Assembly: GCA_963575745.1 (NCBI GenBank)
Contig: CAUYUJ010001714.1
Coordinates: 411,842 to 475,841 of the forward strand
Length of the DNA stretch: 64,000 nucleotides
Source: Prorocentrum cordatum
Lineage: Eukaryota > Sar > Dinophyceae > Prorocentrales > Prorocentraceae
Direction: 5' to 3'
Shown: positions 53,933 through 64,000 of the stretch, piece after piece
Numbering within the stretch: the stretch's first letter is position 1
Layout of the letters: each line of letters starts with the position of its first letter
The notes under the pieces: model-generated
Seen by the model: the letters and a program-made list of their open reading frames with translations, nothing else
Told to the model about the DNA's origin: nothing
Database searches by the model: none
Translations under genes and position numbers: made by a program

Positions 53933-54654
53933 AGCGCCTTGAAAGGTCGGTCCTCCCAAAACACAAACCTGAGAAGCCACCAATACGCCAAGTGCGCACG
54001 GCAGAGAAAGAGGGAAAAGGGAAGAGAGGCAGGAGAGGAAAGAAGCGGAGAAAAGGTAAAGCCCAACCCAGGATTGAAACCCATGATACTGAAAGAAATC
54101 ATGAATGACAGACTGTCCAATATCCCAAATGAATCCCACCACTAGGTCCCTCTTGTGTTGAATGAAGATGAGAAACATAATGAAAGAGGTGCCCAAATTT
54201 GACTAACAAGATCTTGAGTGACAATTGGGACCCAACCTTGGAAACACATGGTCCCAAGGTCTAAAGTAAGTATGAGGTGAAGAAAACTTCCATTAAATCC
54301 CATGAAACCCATTGAACATGAGTAGTGGTCAAGGCTGATATATATATGACTGAAAGAGAATCTGAAAGATAAAATTGAATGTCCCAAGCACGCAATGAAC
54401 CCAGAAGATACGGAGGCGCACAAAGATGAACTGTCAAGGCAGAATGAGATCCCAACCGTGAGAACCCACACCATGCATGTCGAGGAATATGGAATATGGG
54501 TGAATTCGAACGAATATGGAGAACGCAAGTTGGCTGGAAATGTTTATAACCTTTTGTATTTGCAAACCAACAACGTAGAAATACATGCAAGAGAGATTGA
54601 GAGAGACTGAGAGTCCTCCAAAGCTCCAGTCTGAGGGAGTCCCAGGTATGCTCT

Positions 54655-56634
54655 TCAGCCGTACCTCCAACGCCACTTTTCCACGAAGAAATCTCCATCC
54701 CACCAGTAATCGGACAAGTACCACACAACTGGATGAGGCCAGCCCGAATCGGGATCGATCCACGTGTCAAAGTACTCCGTATTCCATACTTTGGTGTAGA
54801 CTTCGTCTACTTCGCAGTAGTTCCACATTCCGCCCGAGCCGTGTGTCCACTTGAGACGCTTCTTGGCGGCAAGCTTGACTGGGAGGCTGCGTTTAGCCAT
54901 CCCCTGGAGTTGGAGGTTTCCCAGCCGTCTCAGACAAGAGCTCCAGTAAGGATTTGAGGCGAAACGGCTACTGACCGCAACCAATTCTGTCCAAGGAACT
55001 CTACGAACCCTTTCATCGGGACCCCGAACGTTGACATACAGACCATGATAGCCGCTGTCCCGACAAGCTTTGAAGAACGGGATTTTGCACCAGTCATATG
55101 TGAAATGAGGACCACCAAGGCCCGACGGTATAAGAAACCGAGCCGGCAACTTGACCACCCTTTGGAATAGTAGCGGGGAGCAGTATGAAAGTGCCTCAAG
55201 ATCTCGTTTAGACAGGAAGCAGACTTTGCGTTTAGACCTGCAAAGCTTCCCCTGAAAGATAACGTAAGGATCCGAAGCCGTGGGATGTAGCATACCGAAA
55301 GCTTGAGCCCGAGACTGCAGGAGCCGACAGGAGGCATGGGGAGGGAAGGGGCCCATCCCCCCAAACCCAAGGGAGGAAAACAGACGCCGAGGCCCAAAGA
55401 CTCAGAGGCATCCTGAGGAAGGAAGGATTGTTGCGAAGCCACGGTATCCCTAAGATCGAATGGATCGAGCGGGTCCCAGATAGAATCGCACAAGTGACAT
55501 CTCCTGGTGTCAGCCAATCCACTAGGTGGTAGGCAAAGGAAGAGAGAGGAGATCCCAAAGGGGTCTCGATTCAGACCCAAATGCAAATTCCGTGAGGCGT
55601 CAAATGCCCCGGCTCCACTAGTATTGGAGCCTGTTCTCTGAGGCCGCAATTAGGTAGGATACCCAGACCTCTGAAGATTCCGTAACATTAAATTTGTGCA
55701 CTTGCATTCCGTGAAACATTGCCACGGCAAACTTCCGAGTGTGGGGTGCACATGGGCCACGAAAAAGGCGACGGTCTTTCCCGGTCCTAGCAAAAGACCC
55801 ATGTTGATCGACAAACGTCAGAATTGACCGAATGGAGCAGATGATGGGAGATATCCCCTGAATTATGTTCCAGAACCGATCTGGGTCAACATACCCCGCT
55901 CCCAACCCTAGCTCCATCAAATCTCCAATAAGCTCTAGCCATCGAGAAGTGTCGGGTTCCCTATTCCACCGCTCGCGGACCATCCTCTGTACATCGGTGA
56001 CACGACCAGCGACTGAGCGAAGCTCCTCCATGGATTTGGACGAGGCCCTGGTAGGTTGTCGTCTTTGAAGATACCTGGCCATTTGACCCCAAATATTCCA
56101 CCAGACTGTGTAAATGAAATTCCCAGGGTCCGACCAGCGATTGTCGTAGAACACTGCGCCTTTGTATGACATTGTCTTGATCTGTACAAAAGACATAGAG
56201 CGCACTGCGATTCCCACGATCCCAATAAGGTTCTTGCATGCCTCACTTGAGAAGAATTCCTCAAAGAGATTCCATAGCTGCCTGAGAGGTATCTCGAATT
56301 CGCGCCCCTTCTCATACATGTGGAGTGTGACGCATTTCCGTGGGTTGTATGAACCTGAATTTACAGGAACGATCTCGGAACTTTCAATTGCCAGTGCACG
56401 TGGGCAGGCGGATGCCCATGCCTCGAAGACACAACACTGGAGGGACTTTGAATTCCATGGCCTGACGACCCTCTGAGGGGCAAGCATGAGAGTGTGTTCC
56501 CAGATAACTTGAGAAGGGGTTGAAGCAGAACGAGGTAAGCGGATTGAACCAAAATGACTACAGAAAAGCACCAGGACACCAAGACAACCGACAGATGTGG
56601 ATCCATAAGATGGTGAGACAGGGATAAGAGATAC
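54655..56634 (-). pseudogene. Unrecognised three-segment ORF in a low-GC island
   Basis: Segment 1 (56,634-55,618) is open for about 340 codons with no ATG until MLAPQRVVRPW (about 56,490). It includes CVTLHMYEKGREFEIPLRQL, NLIGIVGIAVRSMSF, NRWSDPGNFIYTVWWN, RSVAGRVTDVQRMVRERW and FAVAMFHGMQVHKFNV. Segment 2, one frame over (about 55,650-55,330), has PFGISSLFLCLPPSGL and CHLCDSIWDPLDPFDL. Segment 3, back in the first frame (about 55,340-54,655), has FLSKRDLEALSYCSPLLFQ, GGPHFTYDWCKIPFF and YWWDGDFFVEKWRWRYG. About 650 residues in all, with compensating frame changes. Trp content is high. I find no RT, RdRp Gly-Asp-Asp, protease, kinase or transposase motif. A decayed endogenous viral or mobile gene, or a spliced cellular gene, are both possible. 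Confidence 0.5.
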
Positions 56635-56654
56635 ACTTTATCCGGGATCGGACG

Positions 56655-57005
56655 GCAGTCATCGCCCTGGCCAACGAAGTGAGATTAACAATCCCAGGCC
56701 AAACCCATTTGTGCTGAGGTGAAGAAGCAAACTAAGCGCCGAACGACCCCGAGTAGAAACTTGTCACTTCGAGGCCTTGGGCAAAGAGCGAGAAACAACC
56801 CCACTTGGCCCCGACAACCGAATTGAGAAGAACATGATGCAATCCCAGCTCATGAGAAATGACCTGAAGGCCCAATGGAATGAAGCACTTGTAATCCCAT
56901 GAATTCCCAGATTGAACCGAAAGTCATCATCCTGGCAAAAGTGATGAAATTAACAATCCCATCCAAGCCCGTTTTGAACTGAAGTGAAGGACCAAACTAA
57001 GCACA
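56655..57005. repeat. Direct repeat pair, about 80 bp each, 265 bp apart
   Basis: 56,659-56,744 and 56,925-57,004 share CATC, CCTGGC, GATTAACAATCCCA-like text, CCAA/GCCC, GAGGTGAAG/GAAGTGAAG and CAAACTAAGC. The second copy runs directly into the second 9-bp array. Confidence 0.8.
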
Positions 57006-57007
57006 GG

Positions 57008-57865
57008 TCCCGTGGGTCCTCTGGGACCTACGGGACCTGTGGGAATTGCGGGACATGCGGGACCTGCGAAACCTTTAAAACCTGTGAGACCCGTGGGGCC
57101 TGCGAAACCTGTGGGACGTGCGGGACCTGCATGTGGGACCTGTGGGACCTGCGGGGCCTGCGGGGCCTATGGAGTATGCGGGACTGGCGGGTCCTGCGCG
57201 ACCTGCGAGACCTGTGGGACCTACGGACCCTGTGGATCCTGTGGGGCCTGCGGGACCTGTGGGGCTTGTGGGACCTGTAGGACCTGTGGGACCTGTGGGA
57301 CCCAGTGGGACCTGCGGGACCTGCGGGGCCTGCGGGGCCTGCGGGACCTGCGAGACCTGCGCGACACGCGGGACCTGCGGAACCTGTGGAACCTATGGGA
57401 CATGTGAAACATGTGGGACCTGTGGGGCCTGTGGGACCTGTGGGGCCCGCGAGGCCTGTGGGACCCTTGGGACCTGTGGGACGTGTGGGACCTGTAGGAC
57501 CTGCGAGACCTGTGGGACCTTTGGCACCTTCTTTGCGACTTGTGGGTCCTGTGGGACCTGTAAGACCTGTAGGACCTGTGGGACCTGTGGGACCTGCGGG
57601 ACCTGTGACACCTGCAAGACCTTGGGACCTGTGGGATCTGTTGGGACCTGCGGGACCTGTGGGACCTGTGGGACCTGCGGGACCTGCGGGACCTCCGGGA
57701 CCTGTGGCACCTGTGGCACCTGTGCGGCCTGTGGGACCTGCGGGACCTGCGGGACCTGCGAGACCGGCGAGACCTTCGAGACCTGCGGGACCCGTGGGAC
57801 CTATGGGACCTGTGGGACATCTGGGACACGTGGGACCTGTGGAACCTGTGGGACCTGTGACCGCC
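57008..57865. repeat. 9-bp GGACCTGTG array, second block
   Basis: Same unit and same strand orientation as 52,785-53,905. It ends in ACCTGTGACCGCCGAGG, then two CCCAAGTAAGG words. Confidence 0.9.
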
Positions 57866-57906
57866 GAGGACCCAAGTAAGGCCCTGAATTCTGGGACCGC
57901 CAGGCA

Positions 57907-57929
57907 CCCAAGTAAGGACCTTACTTGGG
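57907..57929. repeat. Perfect 11-bp inverted repeat with 1-base centre
   Basis: CCCAAGTAAGG, A, CCTTACTTGGG. A third CCCAAGTAAGG lies just upstream at about 57,870, and GAATTC words lie on both sides. From here to 58,240 no gene is supported. Confidence 0.95.
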
Positions 57930-58239
57930 ACCCCGGGAATTCCTTATTAAATTTGGTGGATCGACAGATGTCTCGCACTTTGGGACCATCGAGGCCCCCC
58001 GGGGGGCATTTATTAAGGAACCAGAAGTTTCCTTACGTCCACCATGTTTTCTTGGAGCGGAAAGACCCAAAGTTCAAACGTCCCGGCGTGGCCGTCGGAG
58101 GCCCCCAACCAGCCACCCAGCTTGGAAACGCGCGGCAAATGTTTCGCCGAGGCTGAACGCGACTCTGCTGCCGTCGCCACCGTAGCTGCACTGCATCCGG
58201 TGATCCACTGGCCTCAGGGCCCCGAAGAGTAAGCCTCCT

Positions 58240-58965
58240 AGCGGTGTCCTGACGACCTCCTGGAATCTGGGGGGAGACCGCCGGGGGACCTCCCCTGGTC
58301 CTCTTGGGGGCCTCCCGCAAACTTCCAGAAGGGGGCTGGGAGGTTTCCCAAAAGCTTTTTCTGGTCTTTGCAAGCCTGCTGGGAATCCTCCCCGAGGACC
58401 AGGGTCCGGGAGCCTCCCCCAGACCTCGAAATCTGGCAGGGCTCCCTCCAAGGGGAAACTTCCGGGGAGACCAGGGGAGGCCCCCTGGAAACCTCCCCTG
58501 GTCCTCCCGGGGCGCCGGGGGGAAACTTGGTGGAGGACCAGGTGAGGTCTCCTGGAAGCTTCCCCTGGTCCTCCTGAAAGCCTCCCACAGGAGACCTCCC
58601 CCCTGCGGGAACACTCATCGGAGGCTTCCAGGTGAACCAGGGGAAGCCTCCCAGAGACCTCCCCTGGTCGTCCCGGAAGCCTGGGGGAGGCCTCGCCTGG
58701 TGCTCCCAGGGGCCGTGGGAAGCCTCTCGCCACACCTTGTGGAAACCAAGGGAAGCCTCCGGAAGGCCTCCCCAAGCCCTCGGGGGGATCAGGGGGAGGT
58801 CTCCAGGAGAACCAGAGGAAGTCTGGTGGAGGCCCCCTCCACCTCGCCGGAGGAGGGCCCGCTGGGAGGTCTGGTCGACGTGGAAGGGGGGCATCCCACC
58901 AGACCTGTTGGAGGTGGAAGGGAGGTCTGGTACCAGACCTAGTGGGGTTGGGGGTAACTGAAGAC
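58240..58965. repeat. Degenerate GGAGACCTCCCCTGGTCC-type tract
   Basis: CCTCCCCTGGTCCTC, GGAAGCCTCC and CCAGGGGAAG words recur throughout with no fixed period. The tract is open in several frames. Confidence 0.8.
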
Positions 58966-60205
58966 CCAACCCAGGCAAAGCAAGAAAACCAGCATGGAGG
59001 CGAACGCGGCCCAAGACGGCACCAAGATACCCCCCAGGCAACTCACGACGGCCCAAGAGGGCCCCTAATGTCCCAGGTAGCCCCATATACGACTCAAGAG
59101 TGTCCCAGGAGGCCCCCATGACAACCCGACAGTAACCCATGACATACCACATGTTGTCCATGTGTGCCACGTGAGAACCCCAGGAGACGCAATAATGAGA
59201 CAAGGAGAACGAAATGGAAGAAGGGAGGGTGACAACATGGGGGACGTGGGAAGGGGGAGGGCGACGACGTAGACGAAGGAGTGCGCCCCGAAGCGGCGCG
59301 GAAGAGCGCGTCACATGTTGCGGCCCTTGCAAGGCTATGGGCGACGACATGTCGCGCGTTATGGCTTTCGTGGCGGTGCTCGAAGACTCGCCACGCCGAG
59401 TGCTGCGCGGTCGCGGTGCGCGGGACTTGCCGCGAACAGATCGGCATGACGCACGCGCCGCGGTTTCTACCACAACCGCGCGACGCGTATGATTTGTCAA
59501 CAATGTCGCGCCCTCCACGAGCGGACCGGGCCCTCCACTTTGAGACGTGCGCAATAAAACACCATCAAAAAATAATGCGAGTGGACGAGGGGGAAAGCAA
59601 CCAGAAGAGGTCGCGCGAAAGGTGGACAACCAATGAACAACGCTCACAAAAAAATCACATGCGCAAGCGCCCAACGAAACAAACTTATAGACACTCCAAC
59701 AATTTGGCGTGCCGCGAAGAAGGGAAAAGGGGCGGGGGGCCCGCGTGCCCACGAGGAACAAACTTAACGGCATGGTAATCGCTACTGGACACGCCGTCAC
59801 GCAGAGCCGCTCTGACAACACACACGCACACGGGCGCATCATCGCGCAAAAGCGGCCGAACCACGCCGCGCGAAGCATCGCTGCGCCAAGGCGATCCGCC
59901 CATGCAAAACACGCGCAAATGGCATCCGAAAAGAGCGTTACGCGCCGCGCAAAAAAAATATGGCGCGGTGCCGCAACAATCAGGCGGCTACGAATGTAAA
60001 CTCCTCTGAACTGCGCGCACGCGCGTCGTGTTAAACAGGCCGCGCCGCGCAGGCACGCCACTCGGTCTCGCGCCAGCACGTCGAAGGGAAGGTCTGCGGG
60101 AGACGCTCTGCAAGTGGCAATGAAGCAACCCCACGAGAACGCGATACATGTGAAATCGAAGCACGTGCCAACAGTAACCGCGACAACAAAACAACCAACA
60201 ACAAA
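58966..60205. other. Spacer without a recognised gene
   Basis: Contains GCGCG-rich and AAAAAAA-containing stretches. A minus-strand ORF of 613 codons starts at 60,079 and passes through here into the repeat tract, but it has no domain I recognise and its C-terminal half is repeat translation. Confidence 0.4.
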
Positions 60206-60210
60206 TCAAT

Positions 60211-60930
60211 TTAAAGAAACATCCATAACTTCCGGTTGCGGTGGTTTCTTGCGCGGTCAAACAGGGTGGTCTGAAAAAAGTTTTGGCAGCTGGTCCGGGG
60301 CCAATATGTCCACGTGCGCGTTCCGGGCCCCATCGCTATATATGGCCTCTGCGGTAGTGACACTGCGGGGCAGCGGCGGCGCTGGCATACCCCTGCGGGC
60401 AGACCTTGCGGCAGTGAACATGACGGAGCACGTTGGGTCTCCGTCTCTAAGACCTCCTCGAATGGAACCGAACCTCTGAACAACGCATCCTTCATGGCGG
60501 CCCGTTGGTCGCGCGTCGAGGAGGTCCACCACGCGGCGTCGATGAAGTAGCGATCGCTCAAAGAGCCCCCGTGGGACCCCCTCCTCGGCGGTGGAAGACC
60601 TCCCGCCGACGCGCGCGGAATCGTCGGGGCGCGCGCCGGCTTCCAAAGGATCGGCGCCACTTCCCCCGGCGCCCGCCACTTGGAGCTCATCTTCCACGAG
60701 ATCCCTGAAGCAGCGTCCAGCTACCTCTCCGCACATGAATCAGATCGCACATTCTGCCGCGGTCGGAACCGAGGAGCTTGACAAGGCTTAGTCCACCAGC
60801 CTCGAAGCTTCAACAAACATCCACTTTGCGACGGCCCAGTCGCCACCACGCCAGGAGTGGTCCGTCTCGCCTTCCTTCGGTTACGACGCGCTCGAGGCCG
60901 CGGCCGACTTGGATTGCCGCGACACAACTG
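60211..60930 (-). pseudogene. Unrecognised coding-like fragment
   Basis: Minus-strand patches in shifting frames include LSDRYFIDAAWWTSS and FRGSVPFEEVLETE (about 60,570-60,440), then PLPRSVTTAEAIYSDGARNA and HVDILAPDQLPKLFSDHPV (about 60,390-60,265), ending at a stop near 60,257. No family recognised. Strand and state of decay match the other gene remnants. Confidence 0.35.
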
Positions 60931-60963
60931 AGGTTGAAGACGTTTCTGGCGAAGTATTTAAGG

Positions 60964-63830
60964 CTAAGGGCCACGGAGTACTCGTTGGCGGCGACGGCGG
61001 CGACCCTGCCCGCGTCGGCAAGGCCAAAGCGTTGAAAGGGTCTTAGCAGATAAGCTCATGATGCGCTGCTCCACCTTCATCCATGCCTGACCGCGGAGAG
61101 CAACAGGATGGCTCGCAACTCCACATACCAGACAGACGGGGCCCATCAATCGACGCACATCACCAAGACGACATATCTGCTCGGCGCCTCGGTAGTTGAT
61201 GGTCACGGTGCCTTGTTGGGCACACAACGCAACGACTGCGGCTTGACCATTCCACCCGCTGAAACCTTTGGTTGATGAGGCTTTTGTGCAGTCCAGGGTC
61301 TGCCCTGAAACTGCGGCGTTGGTCTCGGAGGCTCGGTTGACACGGGAGGTGGCCGAGGCCTCTACCGCTTGTTGCAGGGCGATTATCTCAGCTAGTGCGA
61401 ATTGCGAGCCACGCCTGCGGCGTCGCCCCGGAGTGCCAACATGTCCAGAAGCATCCGCGGCTGCCGTCCAAATCGCGCGCTGCATGGCGCGTCACCTCCG
61501 TGGGATATGAGAGTGACTCCGAGCCACTCACGCCGAATATGTTCTTCGGCGCGTGCACGGCGCGTCGTGAGATTGCACCGCGTCGCTCACTCATTCGGGC
61601 GCGCTGGTCAGGGGCCGGCACTCGGACCGCGCTGCCGCGTCGATCGAAGAACGGATTAGTTGCTGCACCTAGGACACCACGTTCGCCATCTATTATCCTA
61701 AAGTCTTGAATAATCCGAAGATCGAGATCCAACGCGCCGGGATAGCAGAGCACAGGCCCCCGGAGGATCGGCGTCCAGCATCGCGGGAGTCACCTTCCAG
61801 AAGCGCTGCATGCCATCGGTCGGCGCTTTCTATCATGTGCTAGATCGGATACTGGCGATTGAAGAGGATGTCCTGATCGGGAGCCGCGACCAGCTCAACC
61901 GAGGCTGTGAAATGCGACGCGCTGCTGGCCCAAACCCAGCACTCGCGGCATGCGTCTACCATGCCAGCGATGACTTGGATGACTGTGCTCGGGCACTGGG
62001 CTGCCGCGCGCATTTGTAAGTCTGAGTCCGCGTAGCACGCCACCAACGCATGCGTAGTCTGCGGATATCGCGTCGCACATGCGACGCAGCCAGCGCCAGC
62101 TCGCAGCATGCGCGAGCTCCGCAAGGCCAGGGAGATCGTCGCCGATGTCGCCAAACATCTTATACATTCTTGGGACGTTTGGCTGACGCAGTGCCCTGCC
62201 CCTTGCGCGCCTCCGCCCGCGCTGCCTCCGCGGTAGGAAAGGCAGATGACGGCGGCACCTGGGCAACAAGGAAGGCGGTCCTGCTGCCGACTCGCACGGC
62301 AAAACCTCATGCGCAAAGAATCACCGTCTCCAGCTCGAGGCGCCGACGACGAGACCGCCGGGTCCGCGCTGCGGGCTAGGCAAGAGAGACCAGGCAAAAG
62401 GTCTCGGTCGGTGCAAGAACGGACTTCTGGAGCAATGCGTGGGCGCACGACGCGGTGCACATGCTGAGATCGGACATCTCAGCATTTCCCTGCGCGCCAT
62501 CCCTGATAGCTTCTCCGCGAATGAGATTGCGGATTGTAGCGTCGCCCTGTTCATCCGCGACGGCCATGGGGGCGCCCACCCGATGGGCGCACCTGGGCAC
62601 GCGACGACGCTGAGCTCACGCGAAGGGAGCCAGGCGCGACTGCGATACACATGAAAGGCACACTCGCCTGCTGAGCCGGCGGCTGGCCACCAGGGAAGCA
62701 CGTCGGCTTCACCGCCCTGCGGTGAGCCACGGGGCGACGGCTGCCCCCAGGCGGATACAGGAATGATGATGGTTATCTCGACGATTGGCGCCTCGCGGCG
62801 CGATCCGAACCCCGCCAGCGCAAGATGGCGCGTCCTCGGGCGCTTCGCGGGGCGCGGATGGGACGGGAATGCGCGCGACCTCGCGCCGCACCAACTGTCG
62901 CCTACAAGACTGGCACAGTGAGAACGGTGCTCGGGCCTGGTCGCCACGGAGCGCTTCGCCCACTGCTCGCATCTGGGCGCCGTCGCAGCCAGCGGCGGCC
63001 CAGGCGCCAGCACGGCCCCGATGAGCGCGGCAACCACATTCACAGACGCCGGCGGCATAGCGGTCCACAAAGATGCCGCCCATCATCGGCATCAACTTCA
63101 ACTCCTGTAAGCTCCGACGGCAGAGGCGGCGGCGCGACGCCTGGAAGTCCAGCTAGGACCATGTCCATTATCTGTTGGGCGCGCTCACGTCGGCGAGCAC
63201 GTCGTCGTTCCATCCGAGCGCCACGTTCGGCCTCCCATATGGCCACGGAAGACAATCAGATGGATATCTCACGGGCCAGGTCGTGCACGGTGGTCCTGAT
63301 AGCCGCGGTCGGCACTTCCTCAGGTGCTCACATCCGCGGCGTCGCTCGGTCTGGCAGGGCAGCTCGCGCTAGCTGGCCCTGTCACGGGCATGCGAAATGG
63401 CCGAAACCACTAGTGCGAGGGGCGGTGATCCGCTGACCGCCAGGAACCCCGCGCTGGCCCATCGGCTGGACGGCGGCGCCAGCGCTGCAACGCTGGTCGC
63501 TGAGGCCCATGCCGCGGGGGCCCCATAGACCTGCAGCCCTCCGCGCTGCGCTGGCGGAAGGAAGAGCTCCGTCGGCAGCTGCTGCTAGCTCCGCGGCGGC
63601 GGCGGCCGCGACCGGGAACGGCGGCAGCACGGGCAGTTGGAACGGTCGCGAAGTTAGCGCCGCAATGCTGAGCATCCGAGGTGGCGGCAGGACAGCTGGC
63701 GCGCCGGCGCGGGCGCGGCTCTGGATCGCGGCGAGCAAGGCTGCTGACCGCGAGCCGCGGACAGATCCAGGCAACTGCCAGGGGCCGTCGGCGGATGGCC
63801 GCGCTGGCGCGGCGTGGCGGCTCAGCCACA
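60964..63830 (-). pseudogene. Cluster of unrecognised minus-strand coding-like patches
   Basis: Patches in different frames: 63,774-63,400 (Ala/Pro-rich), 63,255-63,060 (SVAIWEAERGARMERRRARR, then an Ala/Leu/Pro-rich segment), 62,700-62,460 (ECAFHVYRSRAWLPSRELSV), 62,165-61,845 (DLQMRAAAQCPSTVIQVIAG), 61,720-61,500 (RIIQDFRIIDGERGVLGAAT, HAPKNIFGVSGSESLSYPTE) and 61,410-60,990 (EIIALQQAVEASATS, GTVTINYRGAEQICRLG, CLVCGVASHP). They could be one decayed polyprotein running off the window's right edge. No domain identified. Confidence 0.35.
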
Positions 63831-64000
63831 GCTACAGAGGGCCCTCAGCGACCACGAAAGCAACTCCAGAGATCCCGGCGACGGGGTCCATGGTGGCCCC
63901 CATGGGTCCGGAGACTGCGCGACCGCCGAACAGGCCGCCGCGGCCGCTGCCCTGCGGTGGCGACGCGGTGCCTCGCGGGCACCCAGCACGGAAATGGCGA

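Noticed and set aside
52768-54120. Collagen-like gene (450 codons, Gly-Pro-Thr)
   Set aside because: The 9-bp unit keeps all six frames open and reads Gly-Pro-X on both strands; there is no signal peptide or globular domain.
54655-56634. RNA-virus RdRp
   Set aside because: I looked for the Asp-x4-Asp, Ser-Gly-Thr and Gly-Asp-Asp boxes and found none, so viral origin stays only a possibility.
58238-60079. 613-codon minus-strand ORF
   Set aside because: The C-terminal half is the degenerate CCTCCCCTGGTCC repeat and the N-terminal half has no recognisable domain or matching neighbours. High GC alone makes long stop-free stretches likely.
1-64000. Dinoflagellate spliced-leader copies, rRNA or tRNA genes
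   Set aside because: No stretch matching the conserved leader core, and no rRNA or tRNA landmarks, were seen on reading either strand. A covariance-model scan would be decisive.

Overview
This window is almost certainly nuclear DNA of a dinoflagellate. Prorocentrum-type is my best guess, from memory of its GC-rich, repeat-laden genome and of retroelement families found in that group; this is inference. The evidence is: very high GC, no bacterial-style operons or ribosome binding sites, dense low-complexity and tandem repeats, broken retroelements of three classes, and gene remnants crowded on one strand. I see no intact conserved housekeeping gene and no rRNA, tRNA or CRISPR.

Layout. 0-8 kb: a tandem duplication ending in CAA microsatellites, then degenerate 'AAGACGGCC' tracts, trinucleotide runs and small tandem repeats. 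8.2-11.3 kb: a roughly 205-bp GC-rich tandem array split by a 2.3-kb composite repeat element (copy E). 11.5-22.3 kb: four minus-strand gene remnants, including a very long broken reading frame (13.57-18.23 kb) of an uncharacterised multi-copy dinoflagellate type, which carries a hairpin-containing intron candidate. 22.3-27.3 kb: mostly noncoding, with diverged tandem repeats. 28.0-35.2 kb: a dead DIRS-like tyrosine-recombinase retroelement on the minus strand (gag, RT, RNase H, then YR), interrupted by a 943-bp element with terminal inverted repeats. 35.7-40.2 kb: four more copies (A-D) of the composite repeat, opposite in orientation to copy E. 38.6-42 kb: AAGACGGCC tracts with a recurring AT-richer core.

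43.0-47.4 kb holds the only long intact coding region, a 1448-residue LINE-type RT-RNase H protein on the plus strand. 49.7-51.64 kb is a Copia-type RT-RNase H pseudogene (minus), abutted by a second copy of the same terminal-inverted-repeat element (51,655-52,604). 52.8-57.9 kb: two 9-bp arrays that read as Gly-Pro-X on both strands bracket a locus of visibly lower GC with an unrecognised multi-segment minus-strand reading frame (54.65-56.63 kb). 58.2-64.0 kb: another degenerate repeat block and scattered minus-strand coding-like patches.

The genes do not form a pathway. The window is a graveyard of nested mobile elements. The best leads are two non-autonomous repeat families with inverted ends and repetitive interiors, candidate introner-like insertions, the intact LINE with an unusual cysteine-rich C-terminus, and the unrecognised locus at 54.6-56.6 kb.
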